A stretch of 64,000 nucleotides of DNA from Dyella terrae (GTDB taxonomy: Bacteria; Pseudomonadota; Gammaproteobacteria; Xanthomonadales; Rhodanobacteraceae): contig NZ_CP089414.1 in the NCBI RefSeq assembly GCF_022394535.1, positions 372,001 through 436,000 of the forward strand, written 5' to 3'. Position 1 is the stretch's first letter. Each line of letters opens with the position of its first letter. Below are positions 52,030-59,794 of this stretch, in pieces. The notes under the pieces are model-generated. The model made no database searches, was not told where the DNA came from, and worked only from the letters and a program-made list of their open reading frames with translations. The position numbers were made by a program, and so were the translations under genes.

Positions 52030-52664
52030 ATACGCAGCCACGAGCCGACCAGTTGGGCGTCATTGGATGCGATGTGTGCGGCCTCGTCCTCGCCTTTCCA
52101 AGCGATCAGCACGATGCGGCATGCCCGCGCTGTGGTACGTGTCTTCATCGCAGGCGGCGCCACAGCCTGGGAAGGGCGTGGTTGCTGCTGGTGGCAGCGG
52201 CGCTGCTTTACGTGCCGGCGAACCTCTTGCCGGTGATGAAGATCCATTTTCTCGGGCAGGTCGGGCAACCGCTGACCATTATCGGCGGCGTCCTCGACCT
52301 ATGGCGCGACGGGGCTTATGACGTCGCATTCGTCGTGTTTGTCGCCAGCGTTGCCTTGCCATGTGCCAAGTTCATCGCACTGGCCGGCCTGTTGTTGTCC
52401 GTGCAGTGGCGAACTGGGTTTGCGCGCCTCGAGCGAGCAAGGCTTCACCGGTTTCTGGAGATCATTGGATATTGGTCGATGCTCGATGTCCTGGTCGTCG
52501 GCATCCTCGGCAGCCTGGTGCAGTTTCAGGCGCTGGGCGAGATCGAGCCGGGTGCGGGCATATTTCTCTTTGGTGGGTCCGTCATCCTGGCCATGTTCGC
52601 TGCGCACAGTTTTGACTCACGGCTTATCTGGGATGCAGCCGAAGCGTCGTCGACTCCGTCGTAG
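52026..52664 (+). CDS. pqiA: Paraquat-inducible protein A-like membrane protein, half 2
   Basis: 212 aa from the GTG at 52026, which overlaps the previous stop; a longer open frame to 51930 lies within the small gene and is not preferred. It starts with CDVC and CPRC (residues about 18-40), then four membrane helices with YVPANLLPVMKI, the hallmark PqiA segment, and IGYWSMLDVLVVGIL near the end. It is the partner of the half encoded at 51143. No pqiB or pqiC follows; the next gene is a tiny lipoprotein after a hairpin. Confidence 0.84.
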   Translation: MNTQPRADQLGVIGCDVCGLVLAFPSDQHDAACPRCGTCLHRRRRHSLGRAWLLLVAAALLYVPANLLPVMKIHFLGQVGQPLTIIGGVLDLWRDGAYDVAFVVFVASVALPCAKFIALAGLLLSVQWRTGFARLERARLHRFLEIIGYWSMLDVLVVGILGSLVQFQALGEIEPGAGIFLFGGSVILAMFAAHSFDSRLIWDAAEASSTPS

Positions 52665-52679
52665 AGAAAAATAGCCAGC

Positions 52680-52703
52680 TTCCGCGAGAGCTCCGTCGCG
52701 GAA
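52680..52703 (+). terminator. Hairpin after the PqiA operon
   Basis: TTCCGCGA and TCGCGGAA form a perfect 8-bp stem with an 8-base loop, 15 bases after the stop codon. There is no U-tract, so strength is uncertain. Confidence 0.4.
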
Positions 52704-52744
52704 AGAGCATTAGCGAACGCAGGCGCGTGGCCTTGCGTCGAACG

Positions 52745-52761
52745 CTTAATCAGATCCTAAA
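52745..52761 (+). promoter_or_regulatory. PmrA/QseB-like box upstream of the tiny lipoprotein
   Basis: CTTAAT-CAGAT-CCTAAA is the best match to the PmrA-type CTTAAT-N5-CTTAAT pattern in the window, about 118 bp upstream of the lipoprotein start. Confidence 0.6.
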
Positions 52762-52878
52762 ACGGGTCGGTCATCCTCAATCCGTCGCCGCAGAAGCCTT
52801 CAGGGCTGCCTTCTGCATGCGCACCCCTCCCTCCCATGGCCGCTTGTGGCAGCCAAGAACCCACGGAAATCAGTAACG

Positions 52879-53037
52879 ATGAAGAAGCTCATCCTGCTTG
52901 GTCTTACTTGCATGGTCCTGCTCAATGGATGCATCGCGGTTGATCGTCGCGACGACCATCGTGATCAACGGCGCGATCGTTACGACGAGTGTCGTCGTTA
53001 TCACGATGCGCGGTACTGCGATGACGGGCGACGGTGA
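52879..53037 (+). CDS. Tiny charged lipoprotein
   Basis: 52 aa from the ATG at 52879. A signal (MKKLILLGLTCMVL) leads to a lipobox LLNGC, then an extremely charged mature part of about 34 residues rich in Arg, Asp and His (DRRDDHRDQRRDRYDECRR) with two further Cys. No family is recognised. The Asp/His/Cys content could bind metal ions. The upstream direct-repeat box puts it in the putative regulon of the two-component pair at 48.3 kb. Confidence 0.7.
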   Translation: MKKLILLGLTCMVLLNGCIAVDRRDDHRDQRRDRYDECRRYHDARYCDDGRR

Positions 53038-53198
53038 TTTCAATCACCCGCTTGTCTTCGGTCTTGCGCGCGCCATGTATGCGGAAAGTCCGCAACCCAC
53101 TGCTCGATGGCAACGCTGATCAGGCCCGGCACTAGCGGGTTGAAAAAAAGTAATCGCGTGCGGCGACTTTCATAAGCGGATCATTTCCCCGCGCCATG

Positions 53199-53216
53199 CA
53201 CAATCCAGCGATTGTG
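53199..53216. promoter_or_regulatory. Perfect inverted repeat just upstream of the GH43 gene
   Basis: CACAATC-CAGC-GATTGTG has perfect 7-bp arms and ends 25 bp before the GH43 start, between the likely promoter and the ribosome site. It may be an operator or an mRNA hairpin that affects translation. Confidence 0.45.
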
Positions 53217-53240
53217 GATTGAGCATGGTGGAGAGTTTCT

Positions 53241-54860
53241 ATGGTGGATGGTTCTCGTCGAGACGTCATCAAGCTGATGCTGGCAGGTGCGGCCACTGCG
53301 CCGTTTTCCATGGGGGCGGCCATGGCCGCCCCGCCAGCCGCCCGGAAGGGTGCCCAGCAGCGCGCGGGTATCGAAGGGCAGCGAATGGCTGACCTGGGTG
53401 ACGGCACCTATGTGAATCCGATCGTTGCCGGGGATCATCCCGATCCCACCATCCTCAAGGATGGCAGCGACTACTACATGACGTTTACGTCGTTCGATTC
53501 CTGCCCGGGCTTGGTGATCTGGCATTCCACCGATCTGGTGAACTGGGCGCCGGTCACTACGGCGCTGACCAAACCGTTGGGCACCGTATTCGCGGTCGAT
53601 CTGTGCAAGCACAACGGGCGTTACTTCATCTACATCCCGGCCAGCGCTGGCGACCGCGGCTGGGCGTTGTATGTGATCTGGGCTGACCACATCGAAGGGC
53701 CGTGGAGCGATCCGGTCGACCTGCATATCGATGGGTGCATCGACCCAGGGCACGTCGTGGGCGAGGACGGCAAGCGCTACCTGTTCGTCAACGGCATCCG
53801 CCGCGTGCGGCTCACCGATGATGGCCTCGCCGCGGATGGCAAGCTGGAGCCGGCCTACAGCCCATGGCGCTATCCCGACGACTGGATAGTGGAGGACTTC
53901 GCGCCAGAAGGTCCCAAGCTGCTGCGACATGGCGAATGGTTTTATCTGGTCACGGCCGTCGGTGGCACTGCGGGGCCACCGACCAGTCATATGGTGATCG
54001 CGGCGCGTTCCCGCTCCATCCATGGCCCATGGGAGCATTGCCCGCGCAACCCGCTGGTGCGCACGACCAGCGCCGCCGAGCCATGGTGGTCACGCGGGCA
54101 CGCGACGCTGGTGGAAGGGCCGGCCGGCGATTGGTGGATGGTCTATCACGGCTACGAAAATGGATTCCGCACGCTCGGGCGCCAGACCTTGCTGGAGCCG
54201 ATCGAGTGGACCGCCGATGGCTGGTTTCGGGCTAAGGGCGGTGATCTATCCCGGCCGCTACCGAAGCCGAAAGGCGGCGTGAGCGGGCCGAACGGATTTG
54301 CGTTGTCGGACGACTTCAGCCGTCGCAAGTTTGGCGTGCAGTGGAGCCTGTTCGATCCGAAGCCCGAGGAAATGAAGCGGGTGAGCTACGAAGCGGGCGG
54401 TCTGCGCCTGGAAGCCAAGGGCAACTCGCCGGTGGATTGTTCGCCGCTGACGTGCCAGCCGGGCGACCGCAGTTATGTGGCCGAGGTCACTCTCGATCTG
54501 GTGGGTAACGCTGAAGGCGGTCTGCTGCTGTTCTACAACCCCAAGGCCTTCGTCGGCATCGGCCTTTCGCGGCGCGAGCACGTGTTGAAGACCTTCGAGT
54601 ACGCGGGGGAGCAATCCTGGATGCGTGTGCCGATGCAGGCATCCAGTCTGCGCATACGCGTGACCAACCAGGATCACGTTGTGACGTATCACTACTCGGT
54701 CGACAACGGAAAAACCTGGCAGCTTCACGGCCTCCGCATGGAGGTTTCGGGAATCCACCACAACGTGTTTGGTGGATTCCTGAGCCTGAAAATTGGCGTT
54801 TACAGCGCGGGTGAGGGCAGTGTGGTGGTGCGGGATTTCACGTACCAAGCCATCGCTTGA
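53241..54860 (+). CDS. Glycoside hydrolase family 43 enzyme, Tat-exported
   Basis: 539 aa with a GGAGAG ribosome site. The N-terminus SRRDVIKLMLAG is a twin-arginine-type signal, cleaved near AMAAPPA. The five-bladed propeller begins at YVNPIVAGDHPDPTILKDG, with the probable base Asp68 in HPDP, pKa-modulating Asp168 in GCIDPGH and acid Glu223 in APEGPKL. A C-terminal beta-sandwich (about 350-535, LSDDFSRRKFGVQWSLF) is the accessory domain seen in many GH43 enzymes. GH43 members remove arabinose or xylose side chains. In Xanthomonas-type xyloglucan loci a GH43 accompanies GH74 and an acetylesterase, so side-chain trimming of xyloglucan is the likely job. Confidence 0.88.
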   Translation: MVDGSRRDVIKLMLAGAATAPFSMGAAMAAPPAARKGAQQRAGIEGQRMADLGDGTYVNPIVAGDHPDPTILKDGSDYYMTFTSFDSCPGLVIWHSTDLVNWAPVTTALTKPLGTVFAVDLCKHNGRYFIYIPASAGDRGWALYVIWADHIEGPWSDPVDLHIDGCIDPGHVVGEDGKRYLFVNGIRRVRLTDDGLAADGKLEPAYSPWRYPDDWIVEDFAPEGPKLLRHGEWFYLVTAVGGTAGPPTSHMVIAARSRSIHGPWEHCPRNPLVRTTSAAEPWWSRGHATLVEGPAGDWWMVYHGYENGFRTLGRQTLLEPIEWTADGWFRAKGGDLSRPLPKPKGGVSGPNGFALSDDFSRRKFGVQWSLFDPKPEEMKRVSYEAGGLRLEAKGNSPVDCSPLTCQPGDRSYVAEVTLDLVGNAEGGLLLFYNPKAFVGIGLSRREHVLKTFEYAGEQSWMRVPMQASSLRIRVTNQDHVVTYHYSVDNGKTWQLHGLRMEVSGIHHNVFGGFLSLKIGVYSAGEGSVVVRDFTYQAIA

Positions 54861-54875
54861 AGGTGAACGAGCGAC

Positions 54876-56522
54876 TCAGCGCTTGACGGTGGTGGCGTCA
54901 GGCGCTGAGGCGAGGTCGATCTCGTACACCGGGACCGCCATGCCATCGGGTTGCTGCACAGGTCCGATGGCCAGCCCCTGCGGCGTCTGCTGCCAGCGTA
55001 CCGGGCGGGAAGTGCCAAGCAGGCGCACCGATCGCACGCGATCACTTGGCGCGATGTTCTTGATGACCGCCACGCCGCTCTCGGGCCAAGCCATTTCGAT
55101 AGCGAAAAGCTTGCCCGGCTTCTGCGTGAAGCGGAAATCGGCGCTGGTATAGGTTGCCGCCCCCTTGTCTTCCGTGAACGAGCCCGAGCGCGGTACGGTG
55201 GGGCCTTCACCGTAGACGCGCCAAGGTTGAGTGTCGTAGATCGCCGCGCCGTTCACGGCGAACCACGCGCCGATCTCGTGCAGCACGGCCTGTTCCTGCG
55301 GGGTGATGCTGCCATCTGGCTTGGGGCCGACATCCAGCAGCAGGTTGCCATTCTTGCTGACCACGTCCGCGAGCAAACGCACGATATCCACGGCCGGGCG
55401 GTACGTGTCGTGTTCCACGTAGCCCCATGAGCCGTTGCTGATGCTGGTGTCCGTCTGCCAGTGCTGCGGGCGGATGGCGCCGAGCTGGCCGCGTTCCACG
55501 TCCAGTGTGGCGCTGCCTTCGGGCAGGGCGTTGAGCTTGTAGTTGACCACCACGCCACCGCGCGCGGCACCGGCGTTGTAGTAGTACGCAAGCCATTGCG
55601 CGAGCGCATTGCGGAAGGATGGATGACCCACCCACCAGTCGAGGTAGATCAGATCGGGGTGGTAATACGCCTCCAGTTCCGCCGTGCGCGCCATCCAGTC
55701 CTCGACCCAGGCCGGTGAAACGTAGGTCCAGTCCTGGGCCAGATCCTGGTCGCCGTTCAGTGAGATGTGTTGCTGGGCGGGACCGTAAAAGTCAGCGTAG
55801 GCGGGATCATTCACGTCCGAATCGATTTCCCGCCCGTGATCGAAGAACCATGTATGTTCAGCGCGATGGGTGGACAACCCGAAGCGCAGACCTTCGTCCT
55901 TCACCGCGCGGCCGAGCGCCGCCATGACGTCACGCTTGGGCCCCATCTGCACGGCGGTCCAGCGGGTGAGTTTCGAGTCATACATGGCGAAGCCGTCGGT
56001 GTGCTCCGCCACGCCCACGACATAGCGCGCGCCTGCTTGCCTGAACAGCGTGGCCCAGGCCTTCGGATCCCAGTGTTCAGCACGAAATTGCGGAATGAAA
56101 TCCTTCAGGCCCGCGTGCGCCAGGCTGCCGTACGTGGCCACCTGGTGCGCGTATTCGGCGCTGGTGCGGTCGTACATGTTGCGTGGATACCACTCGTTGG
56201 CGAAGGCCGGCACGGCATAGACGCCCCAGTGAACGAAAATGCCAAATTTGGCGTTGTCGAACCATGCCGGTTCCCGGTAATTTCGTAACGATGCCCAGTC
56301 GGGCCGAAACGGCCCCAACGCGGCACCTTCCTCCACCTTGGCCACCAGTGCGGCCCGTGCCGGCGCATAGCCTTCTGTGGCTTTTCGCCAGATCAGGTCG
56401 GCCTGTTGCGGCGTGATGGTTCCCGCTGTTGGCGCCGAGGCAAAGGATGCTTGCGGCATGCTTGCGCACAGCAGGATGAAGGCGGCCAGGCAACGCCGGG
56501 CTGGGTTGGTGCGACGGTTCAT
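54876..56522 (-). CDS. Alpha-L-fucosidase, glycoside hydrolase family 29
   Basis: 548 aa from the ATG at 56522 (MNRRTNPARRC, then a signal peptide ending near SFASA); the frame is open to 56549. The barrel has GH29 hallmarks: WFDNAKFGIFVHWGVYAVP, NEWYPRNMY, GVAEHTDGFAMYDS, LSTHRAEHTWF, and the nucleophile Asp295 in LIYLDWWVG. NGNLLLDVGPKPDG closes the catalytic domain, and a C-terminal beta domain follows. It releases terminal fucose, which caps xyloglucan side chains in many plants. Xanthomonas xyloglucan loci usually use a GH95 fucosidase, so a GH29 here is a variation. It is convergent with GH43 (15-base gap) and divergent from the TonB receptor. Confidence 0.92.
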   Translation of the reverse strand: MNRRTNPARRCLAAFILLCASMPQASFASAPTAGTITPQQADLIWRKATEGYAPARAALVAKVEEGAALGPFRPDWASLRNYREPAWFDNAKFGIFVHWGVYAVPAFANEWYPRNMYDRTSAEYAHQVATYGSLAHAGLKDFIPQFRAEHWDPKAWATLFRQAGARYVVGVAEHTDGFAMYDSKLTRWTAVQMGPKRDVMAALGRAVKDEGLRFGLSTHRAEHTWFFDHGREIDSDVNDPAYADFYGPAQQHISLNGDQDLAQDWTYVSPAWVEDWMARTAELEAYYHPDLIYLDWWVGHPSFRNALAQWLAYYYNAGAARGGVVVNYKLNALPEGSATLDVERGQLGAIRPQHWQTDTSISNGSWGYVEHDTYRPAVDIVRLLADVVSKNGNLLLDVGPKPDGSITPQEQAVLHEIGAWFAVNGAAIYDTQPWRVYGEGPTVPRSGSFTEDKGAATYTSADFRFTQKPGKLFAIEMAWPESGVAVIKNIAPSDRVRSVRLLGTSRPVRWQQTPQGLAIGPVQQPDGMAVPVYEIDLASAPDATTVKR

Positions 56523-56804
56523 CTGCAGTTCCGTGGCTGTCGATGGCACGGAAAATTAGCAGGGGAGTACCGCTTTCAGTGCCCGATGTGGCAACCGCAA
56601 ACGAAGAAACGTTACTCGCGCCCATCAATTTCGTAATTGTGTGGCGCGTGGGCGCAATCCAGCATGCGCCACCACCAAGCAGGACGTGAAGTTGCCAGGG
56701 GCGGTGAGCCAGCCTGACGCAACCACCGGGTCGTGGGGGCCTGGGGATACACAGCCTGCGGTTTCGGCCGATGGCCAATAACAAGACGGGGAGAGCTTTT
56801 GACC
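56523..56804. promoter_or_regulatory. Divergent promoter region, fucosidase/TonB receptor
   Basis: 282 bases separate the two divergent starts. I see AATT-TCGT-AATT (about 56628-56639) and a stretch with AAACGTTAC, but no certain operator. The receptor ribosome site is GGGGAGAG at about 56788-56796. No gene is visible. Confidence 0.4.
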
Positions 56805-59792
56805 ATGATCCAGACTGTGCACGGGAAAATCGCCTGTACGGCCCAGCATTCCTTGCCATTGGCGCGTCTTTCCGCCGCCGTGGCCATTGGCATGGCGCTG
56901 CTCTACGCGCCGCTGAACGCACACGCCCAGCAGGCAGCCACCACCCAGGACCAGACGCAGAGCCAGGCGGGGGATCAAGCCAAGGCCGCTGATGCGAAAG
57001 ACAAGAAAAAAGCAGAAGACGCCAAAGCCAAGGACGCCAAGAATCTCGATGGCGTCACCGTTACGGGCATCCGCGCCAGCCTGGAGTCGGCGCAATCGCT
57101 GAAGCAGAACGCGGACCAGATCATGGACTCGGTCACCGCGGTCGACATCAATGCCCTGCCGGATCGCAGCGTTACCGAGACTCTGCAGCGCATCAGCGGC
57201 GTCACCATCGACCACTTTCTCTCGGCCAATGATCCGGATCATCCCTCGGCCGAAGGCAGCAACGTGTCCATCCGTGGCCTTACGCAGGTGGAGTCGCTGC
57301 TAAATGGCCGTGACACCTTTTCCGCTAACAGCGGCCGCTCGCTGAACTTCGAGGACGTGCCGGCCGAGCTGATGGCCGGCGTGGACGTGTACAAGAACCC
57401 CTCGGCGGAACTGATCGAGGGCGGCATCGGCGGCACGGTCAACCTGCGTACTCGCCTGCCATTCGATGCGCCAGGGCAAGTGATCGGTTTCTCCTACGGC
57501 ATCAACGAAGGCGACCTGTCGCAGAAGAGCAAGCCATCCACGTCGTTCCTCTACAGCAACCGCTGGAAGACGGAGAACTGGGGTGAGTTCGGCGCGTTGA
57601 TCGATGTCTCCTACTCAGAGCTGGCTACCCGCACCGACGGCATCCAGCTCGAGCCGTACACCATGCGTTCCGATGCAGCAGCGACCGCCGGCAGCGGCCT
57701 GAGCACGGTCTACGTGCCCGGCGGCGCCGATTGGCGCACGCTGGATTTCCAGCGTCGCCGCATCGGCATTTCCGGCGCCTTGCAGTGGCGTCCGACCAAG
57801 GATCTGGAAATCACTTCCCAGTTCATCCGCTCGCGTTACGACATGTCCTGGCTGGAGCACGGCGCGATCTTCAGTGACACCAGCTTCGATATCGATCCGG
57901 CTAGTGGCACCACGTTCGACTACAACGGCCAGGGCGTGTTCCAGCGTGGCTCGCTAAGCTCCAACGCCTGGAGCAATAACCTGAGCAACGGTGGCGTGCG
58001 TTTTGATACGGACACGCGCTATCAGACGCAGACCACCGTCACCACCGACTTTTCGAACGGCTTCAAGTACAACATCAACGACCATATGTTGTTGAGCGGT
58101 GACGTCCAGTTCGTGAAGTCCACCAGCGACGAGCTGGATTTCACGGTGTTTCAGGCGACCTACCTGCCGGGCATGTACCTCAACACCACAGGCAGCGGTG
58201 GCATGCCGCTGGTGTCGGCCAGCCCGGCCGGCTACACCACCAATCCCGCGAACTATTTCTGGTCCGCGGCGATGGATCACCGCGAGGACGAGGTGGGCAT
58301 GAGTCGCGCCTACCGCATGGATCTGGAATACGACTTTGAAGACAGCAGTTGGCTGAAGTACCTCAAGGTGGGTCTGCGAGCCACCGACCGCAGCGAGAAC
58401 AACACCAGCACGCCCTACAACTGGGGCGTGATTACCGATAGCTGGGCACCGGTGAATACGCCAAGCACGGTAGCCAGCGTCAACTATTACCCGGCGAACG
58501 CGTCGCTGTACTCGTTCTCGAACTTTTTCCGCGGCAACGTGAAGATTCCGACCCCGCTGTACTTCCCCGGCAGTTCGTTGGTGGAGAACTACGGCTCGGC
58601 CTACGGCATCTTGCATCCGATGGGCGTGTCATATGGCTGGAGCCCGGTGCAGATCACGCCGGCTGATCTCAATGATCAGGGCGAGAAGACCAAGGCCGCT
58701 TACGGCGTGTTGTACTTCGGCAACGAGACGGCGCTTGGCATCCCGTTCGACGGCAATATCGGCCTGCGTCTGGTGCGTACCGACGTGGATACCAGTGGCG
58801 TGGTGCAGCTTCTCAACCTCAGCGGTACCGGCGTGCCCGATGCCGAGAAGGCGATCTGGAACGGTGGCTATCAGCCGCTCACTGCACGCACGCACTACCA
58901 GGACGCGCTGCCCAGCCTCAATCTGCGCTTCAAGCTGACCGACGATCTGCAGTGGCGTATCGCAGCATCCAAGGCGATCTCGCGGCCGAACTTCGCCGAT
59001 ATGCAGTCGTTCGTGCAGTTGGGCTATGTGCTGAACGCAAACAACAACCAGGTGACGCAGTGGAACGGCCTGGCCGGCAACCCCTACCTCAAGCCGCAGC
59101 GCGCCACCCAGTTCGACACCGCGCTGGAATGGTATTTCTCGCCCACCGGCCTGCTGTACACAACTGCCTTCTACAAAGACATCCACGACTACATCGCGCA
59201 GGAAACCGCTCCGGAGACCTATCAGGGTCAGCAGTTCGAAGTCACTCGCCCGTACAACATCGGCACCGGCAAGGTGCGCGGCGCAGAAGTAGGCTACAAC
59301 CAGTTCTTCGACTTCCTGCCGGGCTGGATGAGGGGCTTCGGCGTACAGGCCAACTTCACTTACGTGGACAGCGATGGTGGCGTCAACAGCGCGACCAATC
59401 CGTACACCAACGCCACCGTGACCGGCGTGGATCTGCCGATGACCGGCATCTCCAAGCGCAGCTACAACTTTGTGGCCATGTACGAGAAGGGCGACTGGTC
59501 GGCACGTCTGGCATGGAACTGGCGCTCGCGCTATCTGCTGACCACCAGTGATGCATCCACGCATCTGCCGACGTGGTCCGACAACTACGGCCAGTTGGAC
59601 GCCTCCGTGTTCTATCGCCTCAACAAGAACATGCAGGTCGGTCTGCAGATGAACAACCTCAACAACGCTGTCGTACGCACTCTGATGGGACCGACCAGCT
59701 ATGGCGACGGCGTGGTGGATTACCGCTTGTACAACCGCGGCTGGTTCGTCGCCGATCGGCGCTACGAGCTCGTGTTCCGCGCCACCTTCTGA
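56805..59792 (+). CDS. TonB-dependent receptor, xyloglucan-oligosaccharide type
   Basis: 995 aa from the ATG at 56805. The signal peptide is cleaved near residue 41 (LNAHA). A Lys/Ala/Asp-rich linker (about 50-80) follows, then a TonB-box-like NLDGVTVTGIRAS, the plug domain (about 85-230; DINALPDRSVTETLQRISG, SVRG-like VSIRGL, GGTVNLRT) and a 22-strand-type barrel ending in YELVFRATF. It imports its substrate across the outer membrane using TonB energy. Its position directly before GH74 and an acetylesterase indicates xyloglucan oligosaccharides. The GH74 gene follows after 2 bases, so they share a transcript. Confidence 0.9.
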   Translation: MIQTVHGKIACTAQHSLPLARLSAAVAIGMALLYAPLNAHAQQAATTQDQTQSQAGDQAKAADAKDKKKAEDAKAKDAKNLDGVTVTGIRASLESAQSLKQNADQIMDSVTAVDINALPDRSVTETLQRISGVTIDHFLSANDPDHPSAEGSNVSIRGLTQVESLLNGRDTFSANSGRSLNFEDVPAELMAGVDVYKNPSAELIEGGIGGTVNLRTRLPFDAPGQVIGFSYGINEGDLSQKSKPSTSFLYSNRWKTENWGEFGALIDVSYSELATRTDGIQLEPYTMRSDAAATAGSGLSTVYVPGGADWRTLDFQRRRIGISGALQWRPTKDLEITSQFIRSRYDMSWLEHGAIFSDTSFDIDPASGTTFDYNGQGVFQRGSLSSNAWSNNLSNGGVRFDTDTRYQTQTTVTTDFSNGFKYNINDHMLLSGDVQFVKSTSDELDFTVFQATYLPGMYLNTTGSGGMPLVSASPAGYTTNPANYFWSAAMDHREDEVGMSRAYRMDLEYDFEDSSWLKYLKVGLRATDRSENNTSTPYNWGVITDSWAPVNTPSTVASVNYYPANASLYSFSNFFRGNVKIPTPLYFPGSSLVENYGSAYGILHPMGVSYGWSPVQITPADLNDQGEKTKAAYGVLYFGNETALGIPFDGNIGLRLVRTDVDTSGVVQLLNLSGTGVPDAEKAIWNGGYQPLTARTHYQDALPSLNLRFKLTDDLQWRIAASKAISRPNFADMQSFVQLGYVLNANNNQVTQWNGLAGNPYLKPQRATQFDTALEWYFSPTGLLYTTAFYKDIHDYIAQETAPETYQGQQFEVTRPYNIGTGKVRGAEVGYNQFFDFLPGWMRGFGVQANFTYVDSDGGVNSATNPYTNATVTGVDLPMTGISKRSYNFVAMYEKGDWSARLAWNWRSRYLLTTSDASTHLPTWSDNYGQLDASVFYRLNKNMQVGLQMNNLNNAVVRTLMGPTSYGDGVVDYRLYNRGWFVADRRYELVFRATF

Positions 59793-59794
59793 TC

